Assembly: GCF_000315055.1 (NCBI RefSeq)
Contig: NZ_BAER01000074.1
Span: 25,819-89,818 of the forward strand
From: Paraglaciecola polaris LMG 21857
Lineage (GTDB): Bacteria; Pseudomonadota; Gammaproteobacteria; Enterobacterales; Alteromonadaceae
Length of the DNA: 64,000 nucleotides
Direction: 5' to 3'
Within the stretch, counting starts at the first letter, position 1; each line of letters begins with the position of its first letter. The notes beneath the pieces were generated by a model. That model was not told where the DNA came from and did not search any database. It worked only from the letters and a program-made list of their open reading frames with translations. Of the stretch, positions 45,830 to 56,424 are shown piece after piece. A program made the translations under genes and the position numbers.

Positions 45830-45848
45830 GCCGCACGCTATTGCCGGC
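45830..45848 (-). promoter_or_regulatory. ANTAR RNA hairpin P1 (NasT target)
   Basis: On the minus strand GCC-g-GCA-AUAGCG-UGC-GGC: a 6-bp stem with one bulged G and a hexaloop with A1 and G4. It is separated from P2 by 8 nt. The pair matches the two-hairpin ANTAR element described for nitrate-assimilation leaders. Confidence 0.65.
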
Positions 45849-45926
45849 TAAGTACATATAATGATTATTGTGTGTGTAAGCTTGTCGACTGCGTAACACG
45901 GGTATTGCTTTACTGTGAACAAACTA

Positions 45927-45944
45927 ATGCAGGATCATTGCCAA
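45927..45944 (-). promoter_or_regulatory. Sigma-54 promoter of the nir-nas operon
   Basis: On the minus strand TTGGCAATGATCCTGCAT has GG and GC elements with exactly 10 bases between them, as in the -24/-12 consensus (TGGCAC-N5-TTGCA). Predicted start near 45917, which gives a leader of about 190 nt containing P1, P2 and the terminator. Confidence 0.65.
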
Positions 45945-46316
45945 CAATTTAATCCTTATTAATCATATGGTTATATAATTTTTTTTTTGAACAATAAATT
46001 TAAGTGCGTTAATGTGGTGCAAAATATCAAAAATAGAGCAAAGCCGACTTTTATAGATAACGCTAAAAAAGCGTACGTAAAAACGGAAATGGAATAGCGG
46101 CTACGGCAGTCGATGGTATTTAACCACCGCTCACTGGAGTCGGGTCACGGATAAACGCTTATTGTTTGCACAAACACCCTAGCTAAGGCTATTTTTATTT
46201 CCTTTGTGCTAGCAAAAACGGCACACTTACCGATTAGCTTATTGACTTTAATTACCTTGCCCTTGCTTGCGTTCATGGGCGGATAACCACACAACCTGTA
46301 AAGGATGACTCATACC
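45945..46316. other. Upstream region of the nir-nas operon and of the TraB/GumN gene
   Basis: An AT-rich divergent region without a gene. A candidate NtrC site (on the minus strand TGCACC-ACATT-AACGCA, 46021-46005) lies about 95 bp upstream of the predicted sigma-54 start. The second half-site matches the consensus at 4 of 6 positions. No transporter gene for nitrate is present. Confidence 0.4.
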
Positions 46317-47186
46317 ATGTCGCTAATTCGTTCACTTTCATTGCCGTTAATTGCAGCGGCCGCTCTTTTAGCAGCCACAGCCGATGCTGCATCGGTATGG
46401 AAAGTCACCTCAGGTGACAACAGCCTGTATATAGGCGGCACCATTCATATACTTGCGCCAGACGATTACCCGTTACCAAGGGAATACGATAAAGCGTATC
46501 AACAAGCTTCAACGTTAGTATTCGAAACCGATATGGCGGCACTGAAAGGCAGCGAGTTTCAGCAAAAAATGCTTAGCATGATGACCTACACAGACGGTCG
46601 CTCATTAAAAGACGACTTGTCCCCTGAAAGTTATGCCAAAGTGGAAGCTCATCTAACCCAGCGCGGTATTCCCATCGCACAAATGGCCGCAATGAAGCCC
46701 AGTTTGATCAGCATTACCTTGAGTATTATTGAACTCCAGGGCCTTGGTTTCACCAGTGAAGGTGTCGATCAGTTTTACGCTGATAAAGGTGCTCAAGAAC
46801 AAAAAGCCATAAGCTGGTTAGAGACGCCCGATGAGCAATTGAATTTTATCGCTAATTTAGGCGGTGACGATAACGATGCGCTAATTGAATATACCCTGCG
46901 GGATATTAAAAAAATGCCGAGCTTAATTGGTGACATGCGCTCCAGTTGGCGCGAAGGTGATATGCAAACAATGGCCAATATCAGCATAGTGCCCTTTAAA
47001 GCCGATTATCAGGAAATATACCAAGACTTGATCGTCAAGCGTAATGGAAATTGGATGCCACAAATCGAAGATATGCTAAAAACCTCAGACGTTGAATTTA
47101 TTCTGGTTGGTGCGATGCATTTGGCCGGTGAAGACAGTGTACTGACCAAGCTCAAAGCGCAAGGTTATAACGTCGAAAAACTTTAA
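46317..47186 (+). CDS. TraB/GumN family protein
   Basis: A 289-residue protein with a Sec signal peptide (residues 5-25) and the TraB/GumN marks: GGTIHILAPDDYPLP near residue 42 and, at the end, VGAMHLAGEDSVLTKL. The paired G-G-T-I-H and G-x-x-H-L-x-G residues are proposed metal-binding, protease-like sites. Function in bacteria is poorly defined. The ATG at 46317, 11 bp after AAAGGA, is preferred to the one at 46305, which lies too close to that sequence. It is 39 bp from moeB. Confidence 0.8.
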   Translation: MSLIRSLSLPLIAAAALLAATADAASVWKVTSGDNSLYIGGTIHILAPDDYPLPREYDKAYQQASTLVFETDMAALKGSEFQQKMLSMMTYTDGRSLKDDLSPESYAKVEAHLTQRGIPIAQMAAMKPSLISITLSIIELQGLGFTSEGVDQFYADKGAQEQKAISWLETPDEQLNFIANLGGDDNDALIEYTLRDIKKMPSLIGDMRSSWREGDMQTMANISIVPFKADYQEIYQDLIVKRNGNWMPQIEDMLKTSDVEFILVGAMHLAGEDSVLTKLKAQGYNVEKL

Positions 47187-47225
47187 ACCACAGACACGAT
47201 TAGCGATAAAAACGAACAGGATTTT

Positions 47226-47984
47226 ATGCCCCCTACTATCACCAAAGAACTCGCCCTGCGTTATGCCCGGCAAATATTGCTGCCCGGGATCGACTTAGAA
47301 GGCCAAGAAGCCCTAATGGCGGCGAAAGTGTTGATTATAGGGGCCGGCGGCTTGGGCTGCGCGGCTGCGCAATATATTGTCAGTGCCGGCATTGGTGAAG
47401 TCACATTAGTAGACGACGATGTTGTTGAACTGTCCAATCTACACCGGCAAATACTGCATCACGAACAGGATGTCGGTACGAAAAAAGTCGCATCCGCTAA
47501 AACAACGCTATTGGCCAACAATAGCCAGTGCATCATCAACACCTTTGATGAGCGTCTTGATGATGACATATTAAGCGAACAAATTTCTCGCCATCAGGTC
47601 GTGCTTGATTGCACCGATAACTTGGCCACTCGTCAACAAATTAATGCCTTGTGTTTTACCCATAGTGTCCCCCTTATCAGTGGCGCAGCAATTCGCTTTG
47701 AAGGCCAGGTCAGTACCTATTTGATGGATCAACAAGGCCCGTGTTACCAATGCTTGAGCCAGCTGTTTCCCGAACAGCAACTAAGCTGCGTGGAAGCAGG
47801 CGTTATCCCACCCTTGGTGGGGGTTATTGGCAATCTGCAAGCGCTAGAAGCAATCAAATTACTAACCGGCACGGGTGAGCTACTTAACGGTATTTTGCAA
47901 CTTTTTGATGCCAAATCGACTCAGTTTCATCGTTTTTCAATTCCTAAAAACCCCACTTGCACCGTGTGTTCTCACTCACGCTGA
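47226..47984 (+). CDS. moeB: Molybdopterin-synthase adenylyltransferase MoeB
   Basis: A 252-residue E1-like enzyme that adenylates the C-terminal Gly of MoaD. ATP site GAGGLGCAAAQY (about 38-49), DDDVVELSNLHRQ (about 60-72), D-C-T-D-N near 130, and zinc Cys pairs C-Y-Q-C and C-T-V-C (about 172 and 246). ThiF in the same window is a separate paralogue. The moeA gene follows 152 bp downstream, supporting the Moco assignment over ThiF. Confidence 0.88.
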   Translation: MPPTITKELALRYARQILLPGIDLEGQEALMAAKVLIIGAGGLGCAAAQYIVSAGIGEVTLVDDDVVELSNLHRQILHHEQDVGTKKVASAKTTLLANNSQCIINTFDERLDDDILSEQISRHQVVLDCTDNLATRQQINALCFTHSVPLISGAAIRFEGQVSTYLMDQQGPCYQCLSQLFPEQQLSCVEAGVIPPLVGVIGNLQALEAIKLLTGTGELLNGILQLFDAKSTQFHRFSIPKNPTCTVCSHSR

Positions 47985-48136
47985 ACTGCTCCCAGAGGGC
48001 GACTGTAACTCACGGTTTTAAGACATTTTTTAACACAAAAAACTGCCAATTTATTTTACATTTAGACTTTCGTTGCATGCCCCTTGTCAGTAACATTGGG
48101 CAGCTAAGGAATTCTTCGATTAAGTAGTCTAATTTT

Positions 48137-49411
48137 ATGATAGTAAGTTGCGACACCCCGGGTTTGTTACCGATATCACAAGCGCTGAACGCCATGCGCG
48201 CAGCGATTTCTGCCGTTCAAGAACAAGAACTGTGCAGCCTTATGCAGGCTCGTGGGCGCATCTTAGCCGAAGATGTTATTTCCCAAGTGAATGTCCCCCC
48301 GAGTGACAATTCTGCTATGGACGGTTACGCCATGGTCGCAGCCGATTTGCAAGACACCGACAGCTTAAAATTAATCGGCGCTGCTTATGCAGGCATCCCT
48401 TTTGCTGGCTCTGTCAGCAAAGGCCAATGTGTGCGCATCATGACTGGCGCAATTATCCCTGCTGGGGCCGACGCTGTTGTGATGCAAGAGAACACCAGCG
48501 AACTTGCTTCACCATCGAAGACCAGCACAGCTGACGAGCATCAACACAAAATAATTCAATTTACCCAGCGCCCCAAATTGGGTAACAGTGTGCGTAAAGC
48601 AGGTGAAGATATCACCCAAGGTGCGGTCGTCCTTAACAAAGGCACACGCTTACTCCCCTCCCATTTGTCCTTGTTGGCATCAGTTGGGATCGCCAATGTA
48701 TCAGTGGTACGTAAACTCAACGTGGGTTTGATTGCCACAGGCGACGAATTGGTTTCCCCTGGTGAGGCACTTAAAGCCGGACAAATATACGAAAGTAACC
48801 GCTATGCTCTACATGCAATGTTGCAAGAGTTTGGGGCCAATATTATCGATTTTGGTATCGTTGAAGATAAACTTGACAGTTTACAACGCACTTTCGCCGA
48901 TGCCGACCGTCAGTGCGATATGGTGCTGTCATGTGGCGGTGTTTCAGTGGGCGATGCTGACTACGTCAAAGAAGTATTACAAACGCTGGGCAGTGTTAAT
49001 TTTTGGAAGGTCGCCATCAAACCGGGCAAACCGTTTGCTTTTGGCAAGTTAAGTCAAGCCTGGTTTTGTGGGCTACCAGGCAACCCTGTCTCGTCGTACG
49101 TCACGTTCGAGCAATTAGTCAAACCCGTTCTGGAAACCCTAAGTGGGCAAACGCGCCGCCCGGCTCTATTACTCAATGCCACAGCCGACTGCGACATTCG
49201 TAAAGCCCCTGGCCGTGCAGACTATCAGCGCGGCATTTACCGTCTTGATAGCAATGGCGAACTGTTTGTCAGCCCCAATGGTAAACAAGGCTCAGGTGTG
49301 ATGAGCAGTATCGCCCACGCAAATTGTTATATCGTTCTTCCCCAAGACACTGGCAGCATTGAACAAGGCAGCACAGTGCAAATACAACCCTTTACCTCGT
49401 TGGCATATTAA
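48137..49411 (+). CDS. moeA: Molybdopterin molybdenumtransferase MoeA
   Basis: A 424-residue enzyme that inserts Mo into adenylated molybdopterin. Marks: PPSDNSAMDGYAMVA (about 55-69), I-M-T-G-A-I-I-P-A-G-A-D, L-I-A-T-G-D-E-L-V-S-P-G (about 199-210), S-C-G-G-V-S-V-G-D-A-D and KPGKPFAFG...GLPGNPVSS. Its product supplies NasA and the IorAB-type hydroxylase. The MATE gene begins at the next base after its stop. Confidence 0.95.
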   Translation: MIVSCDTPGLLPISQALNAMRAAISAVQEQELCSLMQARGRILAEDVISQVNVPPSDNSAMDGYAMVAADLQDTDSLKLIGAAYAGIPFAGSVSKGQCVRIMTGAIIPAGADAVVMQENTSELASPSKTSTADEHQHKIIQFTQRPKLGNSVRKAGEDITQGAVVLNKGTRLLPSHLSLLASVGIANVSVVRKLNVGLIATGDELVSPGEALKAGQIYESNRYALHAMLQEFGANIIDFGIVEDKLDSLQRTFADADRQCDMVLSCGGVSVGDADYVKEVLQTLGSVNFWKVAIKPGKPFAFGKLSQAWFCGLPGNPVSSYVTFEQLVKPVLETLSGQTRRPALLLNATADCDIRKAPGRADYQRGIYRLDSNGELFVSPNGKQGSGVMSSIAHANCYIVLPQDTGSIEQGSTVQIQPFTSLAY

Positions 49412-50776
49412 GTGACCTTAAAAATAGAATTTAAAGCTTTGGCTCATTTGGCCTGGCCTTTATTAATCGCCCAAGTAACGCAAACATTAATGGGCGTATC
49501 TGACACCATTATGGCCGGGCGTTTTTCCGCCACCGACATGGCAGCCGTTGCCATTGGCTTTAGTTTTACCATGCCTATGTTGTTCTTTATTCAAGGCCTG
49601 ACGCTGGCGCTGCCGCCAATAATTTCTCGTTTTAATGGCGCCAAACAAATAGATAAAGTTGCTAATGCCAGTTATCAAGTGATGTGGTTGGCGCTATTTT
49701 TTGCTGTGCTTGCACTTGTGCTTAGTACCTTTTTAGGCTTCTTATTTTCGTTAATTGAAATGGAACCCGAACTGCGCATCATTACCATCGACTACGTACG
49801 CTATGTGCTGTATTCGATGCCTGCTTTTGCCTTGTATCAAGTCCTTCGAAATGTCTGTGAAGGTTTGTCTATCACGAAACCGAGTATGATTATCATGATC
49901 ATTGGTTTGTTGGTGAATATACCCGCGAATTACGTCTTTATTTACGGAAAACTCGGTATCCCTGCTTTTGGTGGCGCAGGTTGCGGTATCGCCACAGGCT
50001 TAGTATTTGTGGCCATGATGTTCGCCACTTGGATATACACCCTCAATTCGAAAAAACTGCAAAAGTACGCTTTGTACACCCGCATTTTTGCACCTAATTT
50101 GCATGACATATGGGCCAGCTTGAAGCTTGGTTTGCCCATCGCTTTGACTATTTTGTTTGAAGTGACCCTGTTCACGGTAGTGGCTGTGCTACTTGCACCC
50201 TTTGGTTCTACCATAGTGGCCGCGCATCAAGTGGCCCTTAACTTCTCATCTCTGATGTTTATGTTGCCCCTTAGCCTTGGTATGGCTACCAGTATTCGCG
50301 TTAGTCATTTATTGGGTGAAAGTAAGCCGCTGCAAGCGAAAATGGCCACCCGAGCCGCCCTATTAATGGGTTTAACCACCGCCACCTTGACTGCTACCAT
50401 GACCTATCTTGCCCGGGTACACATAGGCGAGCTGTACAGCAATAATGCAGAGGTCATTAATATGGCCGCCAGTTTGATGCTGTTAGCGGCACTATTTCAA
50501 TTTTCAGATGCTATTCAAGTGGTATCGGCTACCGCGCTTCGTGGTTATAAAGACACCGCCGCCATGTTCTATTTAAGCTTTATTTCTTATTGGGTGATTG
50601 GCATGACCATAGGCTGCGTTCTGGCATTGACCGACTGGATTGTACCGCGCATGGCAGCAGCAGGATTCTGGATCGGCTTTATCTGCGGATTAACCTCAGC
50701 CGCTATTTTACTCGGCTTACGCTTACGCCATATTCAGCGCAAGCAAGAAAACATGCCGGTGGAGATGAGTATTTAA
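49412..50776 (+). CDS. MATE family multidrug efflux transporter (NorM-like)
   Basis: A 454-residue membrane protein with 12 predicted helices in two repeats of the MATE fold. The N-terminus has WPLLIAQVTQTLMGVSDTIMAGR (residues 14-36), typical of the NorM branch; a matching second-half segment is GLPIALTILFEV. It exports cationic drugs using Na+ or H+; the substrate is unknown. GTG start directly after the moeA stop, without a clear Shine-Dalgarno, so it is likely translated by coupling. Confidence 0.88.
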   Translation: MTLKIEFKALAHLAWPLLIAQVTQTLMGVSDTIMAGRFSATDMAAVAIGFSFTMPMLFFIQGLTLALPPIISRFNGAKQIDKVANASYQVMWLALFFAVLALVLSTFLGFLFSLIEMEPELRIITIDYVRYVLYSMPAFALYQVLRNVCEGLSITKPSMIIMIIGLLVNIPANYVFIYGKLGIPAFGGAGCGIATGLVFVAMMFATWIYTLNSKKLQKYALYTRIFAPNLHDIWASLKLGLPIALTILFEVTLFTVVAVLLAPFGSTIVAAHQVALNFSSLMFMLPLSLGMATSIRVSHLLGESKPLQAKMATRAALLMGLTTATLTATMTYLARVHIGELYSNNAEVINMAASLMLLAALFQFSDAIQVVSATALRGYKDTAAMFYLSFISYWVIGMTIGCVLALTDWIVPRMAAAGFWIGFICGLTSAAILLGLRLRHIQRKQENMPVEMSI

Positions 50777-51084
50777 CACTGCATACCCTAGTTTACCGAA
50801 AGCGCCGTTATTGACTGCCTACTATCCAGTCAATGACAGGCGTTTTGTCTAAGATTCGAGTTACAGCTATTAATCAATCGTTTTGCTACTAAGTGATAGC
50901 ATTGATTTACAGTCATTATGCCAAGAATGAACGCAGTGTCCAATTTCAGCTTGGATGAGATAAAATCAATAAAGACAGATAGGCGCTTAGCAGCAGTGGA
51001 AGGTTTATAGAATAAGGCGTTAGTTAGCCACTAGATTGGCTAGGCTTAATGTCTTTCGCAGCGGTTATTGATGAAGATAGGCAA
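50777..51084. other. Intergenic region after the MATE gene
   Basis: Two convergent genes flank this 308-bp stretch. I see no gene and no strong terminator; a weak inverted repeat around GACTGCC...CAGTCAATGACAGGC is the only structure. Confidence 0.35.
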
Positions 51085-51813
51085 TCAGTGTGAGTCACGT
51101 TGCGACGCATAGTGCTCACGACGAATAGTGGCAAATTCATGATTGGCGATAGCATCTCTAACAGCGGACTCAAACAGGTGTTTTTTTCCAATAAGCGGCG
51201 AATTTTGACTTATCGTCACATAATAATTATTCACTTCTATTGGTTGATATTCCGCTAAAACAATATCATTTTGCAAACCCATCTCAATAATCAGTGGCAG
51301 CGCACTTTCTTGAAAATGAATAAAAGTATTAATTCTTCCTTTCTTTAATAACTCTATCTTTTGCCGTAAAGTCGATACAGGAACCATTATCAAGTCTGAC
51401 TCTTGGTTAAACCGCTCAAAATATTTTGCATTGCGAGTAACGCCAATACTCAACGTCTTTAAATCTGTAAAATTCTGTAACTTATCGATATTCTCTTTAC
51501 GAACAAAAAAGGTATGTCTCAACGTTTCATAACTTGGGGTGATATAAATCACTTCGTCTTGTTTCTCACTCTCACGTTGCAGCCCAACCATCAGATCTAG
51601 ATTGCCATGGCGAAACTCTCTTAATCGTCTGGCAAAGGGCATTGGAATAATTTCAATTTCCATGTTCATATGTTTGGCAATATTTTTAAGATATTTGACT
51701 TGCAAACCATGGATAAATTCTTTGGATACAGAGCTTCGTATAACCTCTTGCCCAGAAGAAAATGTTGAGAAAAAACCTAAGACTACTGTGAAAATCAGAA
51801 CGTGAAATCGCAT
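51085..51813 (-). CDS. Periplasmic solute-binding protein (SBP_bac_3 type)
   Basis: A 242-residue protein with a signal peptide (ending near SSGQE) and the family-3 fold: LKNIAKHMNMEIEIIPMPFARRLREFRHGNLDLMVGL (about 40-76), then Y.TPSYETLRHTFFVRK. These stand-alone homologues in Alteromonadales have no ABC permease next to them and may serve as sensors or have unknown ligands. Codon use is AT-rich compared with the neighbours. ATG 51813 gives a normal signal peptide; a longer open frame exists. Confidence 0.75.
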   Translation of the reverse strand: MRFHVLIFTVVLGFFSTFSSGQEVIRSSVSKEFIHGLQVKYLKNIAKHMNMEIEIIPMPFARRLREFRHGNLDLMVGLQRESEKQDEVIYITPSYETLRHTFFVRKENIDKLQNFTDLKTLSIGVTRNAKYFERFNQESDLIMVPVSTLRQKIELLKKGRINTFIHFQESALPLIIEMGLQNDIVLAEYQPIEVNNYYVTISQNSPLIGKKHLFESAVRDAIANHEFATIRREHYASQRDSH

Positions 51814-52250
51814 TACTAAACCAACAAAAAACAATCCATTATTATCCCCCACAGCAGAACGTAAGCCAATAGTGAAATACCGATTTCTGACAACTCAACC
51901 GCTACTTAGTATCCAAATATGTGACTAAGCAACTTACCTAAACCCAACATGGCCATCCGCATATTTTCTCTCGTCTTTGACGTTCAGCCGAAAGTGGTTT
52001 AGTTCTAACATGTCATAACACCCACACAAGCTTAGTACCTCTTACCCAACGGATTAGCGGCCGATCGGAATAACGTAAACTGTCTATATTATGGATTGTT
52101 CTGGGTATTCCACAAAGCATGCCCTAGCATGATTTACCAAGCACTACAGTTATCACACTGAGGTTATTAACCTTGCTACCCAGCCTCGACCATGCTCGTG
52201 ACATTGGCCTGAATAGTGAGTAATTCCACATTAAGAGAAAGAAACCCAGC
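51814..52250. other. Intergenic region, no gene seen
   Basis: AT-rich gap upstream of the solute-binding protein. No recognisable remnant, RNA gene or repeat was found by eye. Confidence 0.4.
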
Positions 52251-52275
52251 GATGCTTGGCTGCTAGCCCAGCATC
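52251..52275 (-). terminator. Probable terminator of the unknown secreted protein gene
   Basis: An imperfect inverted repeat GATGCTTGGCT/AGCCCAGCATC (one mismatch, 3-nt loop), followed on the minus strand by a T-rich stretch, 13 bp past the stop codon. Confidence 0.55.
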
Positions 52276-52287
52276 ATCACAAGAGGT

Positions 52288-52698
52288 TTACTTGCTTTGA
52301 TCTGCGCTTTTTCTGGCTTTAATAGACTCTGCAATCGCCTTAAATTCATAGGTTGGGTAGATATCAGTGTCGAAAATACCCCAAGCTGACTTTTCAACGG
52401 CTAGATTAAGCGTGCGCAAATCTTTTGGTAGAATTTTAACCGTGATCACCTGCCCTAACCCCATCATCACGTACCATGAATCGACTTCCACACCTTTAGG
52501 CGGAAAAGACTGCCAAAATTGGTTCTCATCCATCTTTGCTTGCAGTTCAGTTAGGCTTTTATCTTGTTGATGCTTAAGCACTACCGTCACTAATATTTTA
52601 TCGCTATCGATCGTGTAATCTTCAGCGGCAACCGCAGCTTGAACGAAACCAATAAAACATAAAGCAGGTATTAACACAGTCTTAATATATTTATTCAT
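52288..52698 (-). CDS. Uncharacterised secreted protein
   Basis: A 136-residue protein with a Sec signal peptide ending A-V-A-A-E (about residue 25). The mature part alternates beta strands and helices (KILVTVVLKH, then SLTELQAKMDENQFWQSF, VDSWYVMMGLGQVITVKI, and KSAWGIFDTDIYPTYEF), reminiscent of a dimeric ferredoxin-like (alpha/beta-barrel) fold. I do not recognise the family. It is monocistronic, with its own probable terminator. Confidence 0.55.
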   Translation of the reverse strand: MNKYIKTVLIPALCFIGFVQAAVAAEDYTIDSDKILVTVVLKHQQDKSLTELQAKMDENQFWQSFPPKGVEVDSWYVMMGLGQVITVKILPKDLRTLNLAVEKSAWGIFDTDIYPTYEFKAIAESIKARKSADQSK

Positions 52699-53240
52699 AA
52701 CGTTTCTTGATAAGTTAAATGAATGATCATCCTCTCATGTAGATGAGAGATAAAATAGTGTTTTAAGGGCATCATGTTGGAGATTTTCATCATAACTTAT
52801 ATGCAGTTATGTTTTTGCTGCAAGGCTTATCTTGTATAAGTAATAAAAAAACACCATGGAATAACTAAGAACCTTTTCCTCATTTAACACTTAGATAAAC
52901 CAATCGAATAAAGGATGTCATGCGCACCAAGCGACTAAAAAGATCCACATAATCTACTATTGCTTATGTCGCCGATGTACTCATTTTTGTCTGTGAACTA
53001 CAGTGACAAGTAGACGGTAAAAGCAGCTCGATTAACGTAAACCTGAACGACCTACCTCGTAACAGGCCAACCGGAGAACCTGACTGGCGGTTTGTGCGAA
53101 TACCAGCTCTTTGCAATAACGAATGGTTAAACTTGTTATTGCTGACATTGTACAGAGTCGAAATACCTTTTATTCTTTCTATGTTTTAATTACCTGTGCT
53201 ATCGATAATATTAGAGCGTATGAATTGTTGAGGAGGAATA
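52699..53240. other. Region upstream of the mer operon
   Basis: About 540 bp without a gene. It must hold the merR promoter. No transposon terminal inverted repeat, resolvase or transposase fragment could be recognised by eye. Confidence 0.4.
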
Positions 53241-53244
53241 ATGA

Positions 53245-53631
53245 ATGTCAGGCACGATCAGTAAAATAGCAAAACAAATCGGGATCAATACCGAAACCGT
53301 TCGTTTTTATGAACGTAAAGGATTAATCAAACAACCTGTCAAACCTGTACAAGGCTATAGAATATATCCAGTAGAAACTGTGAATAGAATTCGCTTCATA
53401 AAACGTTCTCAAGAATTGGGGTTTACCCTACATGAAATTGAGGGCCTTTTATCACTTAACGATAACCCTTGCCATCAAGTCGAGGCGCTAGCTAAAAAAA
53501 AGCTAATGGCGGTTCAGACTAAACAAGCAGATTTACAACTTTTGGAAACAGCACTGCTGAATCATATAGCGCAATGTCAACACAATGAAGACGAGTCGTG
53601 TTGCCCCATCATAGATTCTTTGCAACCTTAA
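53245..53631 (+). CDS. merR: Mercury-responsive MerR regulator
   Basis: A 128-residue MerR-family activator. HTH: SKIAKQIGINTETVRFYERKGLI (residues 6-28). Hg-binding cysteines: P-C-H near 76, Q-C-Q near 113 and S-C-C-P near 122, matching the three Cys of Hg-sensing MerR. It represses without mercury and activates with it by untwisting the 19-bp spacer of the merT promoter. It starts with AGGAGG upstream and is codirectional with merTPCA, unlike the divergent layout in Tn21 and Tn501. Confidence 0.92.
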   Translation: MSGTISKIAKQIGINTETVRFYERKGLIKQPVKPVQGYRIYPVETVNRIRFIKRSQELGFTLHEIEGLLSLNDNPCHQVEALAKKKLMAVQTKQADLQLLETALLNHIAQCQHNEDESCCPIIDSLQP

Positions 53632-53720
53632 CTAAGCCTGCATAACTACCCCTGAGTAAATATTCGTTAACGAAGAGCTGTCTACTTTCAGCTTTCTTCA
53701 TTCTTTTGCAAAAAAACTCA

Positions 53721-53751
53721 TTGACTCCGTACCTAGGTACATAACTTACAG
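53721..53751 (+). promoter_or_regulatory. MerR-regulated promoter/operator (merOP)
   Basis: TTGACT (-35, 53721-53726), a 19-bp spacer and TTACAG (-10, 53746-53751). The spacer contains the perfect dyad GTACCTAGGTAC (53729-53740). The -35 and the CCGTAC start match merOP of Tn21/Tn501; the over-long 19-bp spacer is the known mark of MerR promoters. Confidence 0.88.
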
Positions 53752-53779
53752 TTGTGACATAAGTTAATGAGGTACTCAC

Positions 53780-54127
53780 ATGAATCAAAAAGAATCAAAT
53801 CTTCCCATGGTCGGCGCGATCATTGCGGCAATTGGTGCAGGCGTGTGTTGCGTTGGCCCTTTGTTGTTATTGCTATTAGGCATTAGCGGCTCATGGATAA
53901 GCAACTTGAGTGCATTTGAAGCCTATCGTCCTCTATTCATTCTGGCTGTGATGTTATTACTCAGTTACACAGGGTGGAAGATTTATCGCCCAATAGAGCA
54001 ATGTGAATCAGGCCGCGCCTGTGCAATCCCCGCGACCAGAAGTCGTCGCAAGGTCATTTTTTGGCTTGTTACCGTAACTGCAATTGTTTTGCTCACCAGC
54101 AACGACTGGATCCTTTGCTTTGTTTAA
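53780..54127 (+). CDS. merT: Mercuric ion transporter MerT
   Basis: A 115-residue inner-membrane protein with three helices. Cys pair V-C-C-V-G-P-L (residues 23-29) in the first helix, and a second pair (C-E-S-G-R-A-C, about 75-81) in the cytoplasmic loop. It takes Hg(II) from MerP and moves it inward to MerA. Confidence 0.93.
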   Translation: MNQKESNLPMVGAIIAAIGAGVCCVGPLLLLLLGISGSWISNLSAFEAYRPLFILAVMLLLSYTGWKIYRPIEQCESGRACAIPATRSRRKVIFWLVTVTAIVLLTSNDWILCFV

Positions 54128-54178
54128 CTTTTCATCCCCCTATGGTGTCAATACACCTATTAAAATTTGGAGTCTACT

Positions 54179-54451
54179 ATGAAAAAACTATTCGTTTTAA
54201 CCGCTTTACTTTCTAGCACCAGCGCATTGGCGGCAATGCAAACAATCACGCTTAGCGTACCCAGCATGAACTGTGTGACTTGTCCTATTACTGTCAAAAA
54301 ATCACTAGTTAATGTTGATGGTGTTGAAAAAGCGGATGTGACGTATGCAACTAAGTTAGCGATTGTTACTTATGACGATGACAAGACCAATGTTGAAGGA
54401 CTGGTAAATGCAACAAGTAATGCTGGTTATCCCTCTATTTTGAAAGATTAA
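54179..54451 (+). CDS. merP: Periplasmic mercury-binding protein MerP
   Basis: A 90-residue protein with a signal peptide (ending S-A-L-A-A) and an HMA domain with M-N-C-V-T-C-P (about residues 31-37). It captures periplasmic Hg(II) and passes it to MerT. The ATG at 54179 with TTGGAG upstream is preferred to an ATG four codons earlier. Confidence 0.93.
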   Translation: MKKLFVLTALLSSTSALAAMQTITLSVPSMNCVTCPITVKKSLVNVDGVEKADVTYATKLAIVTYDDDKTNVEGLVNATSNAGYPSILKD

Positions 54452-54467
54452 AATGAGGCGTTAAATA

Positions 54468-54887
54468 ATGGATCGTTTATTAAAATATCTTACTCAATTT
54501 GGTGACAAAGCAGGCTCACTTGGTGCATTAGTTTCTGCCATGGGATGCGCGATGTGTTTTCCCGCTATTGCGAGTTTAGGCGCAGCACTTGGATTGGGTT
54601 TTCTCAGCCAATGGGAAGGCGTATTTATTAATACGCTTTTACCTCTGTTTGCATGGCTTGCCTTAATACTTAACGCACTAGGATGGTTAAGCCATCGACA
54701 ATGGCACAGAAGTGTACTTGGCATGTTAGGTCCTGTTTTCTTGTTATTCTCACTTTACCCTTGGTTCCAGTATGCGTGGAGTACATACGTAACGTATTCC
54801 GCGTTGGGATTTATGGTTATCATTTCAACATGGGATATATTTTCCCCCGCAAATCATCGTTGTGACGATGATTCCTGCGCAAAATAA
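54468..54887 (+). CDS. merC: Mercury transport protein MerC
   Basis: A 139-residue inner-membrane protein with four helices. The first helix contains A-M-G-C-A-M-C-F-P-A (Cys pair about 27/30); then L-G-L-G-F-L-S-Q-W-E and G-W-L-S-H-R-Q-W-H-R, both typical for MerC. A C-terminal C-D-D-D-S-C is also present. It provides a second route for Hg(II) uptake. Confidence 0.9.
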   Translation: MDRLLKYLTQFGDKAGSLGALVSAMGCAMCFPAIASLGAALGLGFLSQWEGVFINTLLPLFAWLALILNALGWLSHRQWHRSVLGMLGPVFLLFSLYPWFQYAWSTYVTYSALGFMVIISTWDIFSPANHRCDDDSCAK

Positions 54888-54895
54888 GGTTTTAA

Positions 54896-56338
<1,443 letters not shown>

Positions 56339-56369
56339 TCGCCAAGTAAATTACGTTTTTATTTAACCT

Positions 56370-56424
56370 ATGGAACGCCTAATATTCGGATTCAAATAGC
56401 AAAAACCTTAAGCGTTCCATTTTA
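56370..56424 (+). terminator. Possible terminator after merA
   Basis: A perfect 9-bp inverted repeat ATGGAACGC/GCGTTCCAT with a long loop, followed by TTTAAATT. The 33-nt loop makes it a modest candidate. Confidence 0.45.

Noticed and set aside
52699..53240. Transposon end or transposase relic upstream of merR
   Set aside because: Translation of the minus strand gives no sustained match to a transposase, and no inverted repeat pairs with the region after merA.
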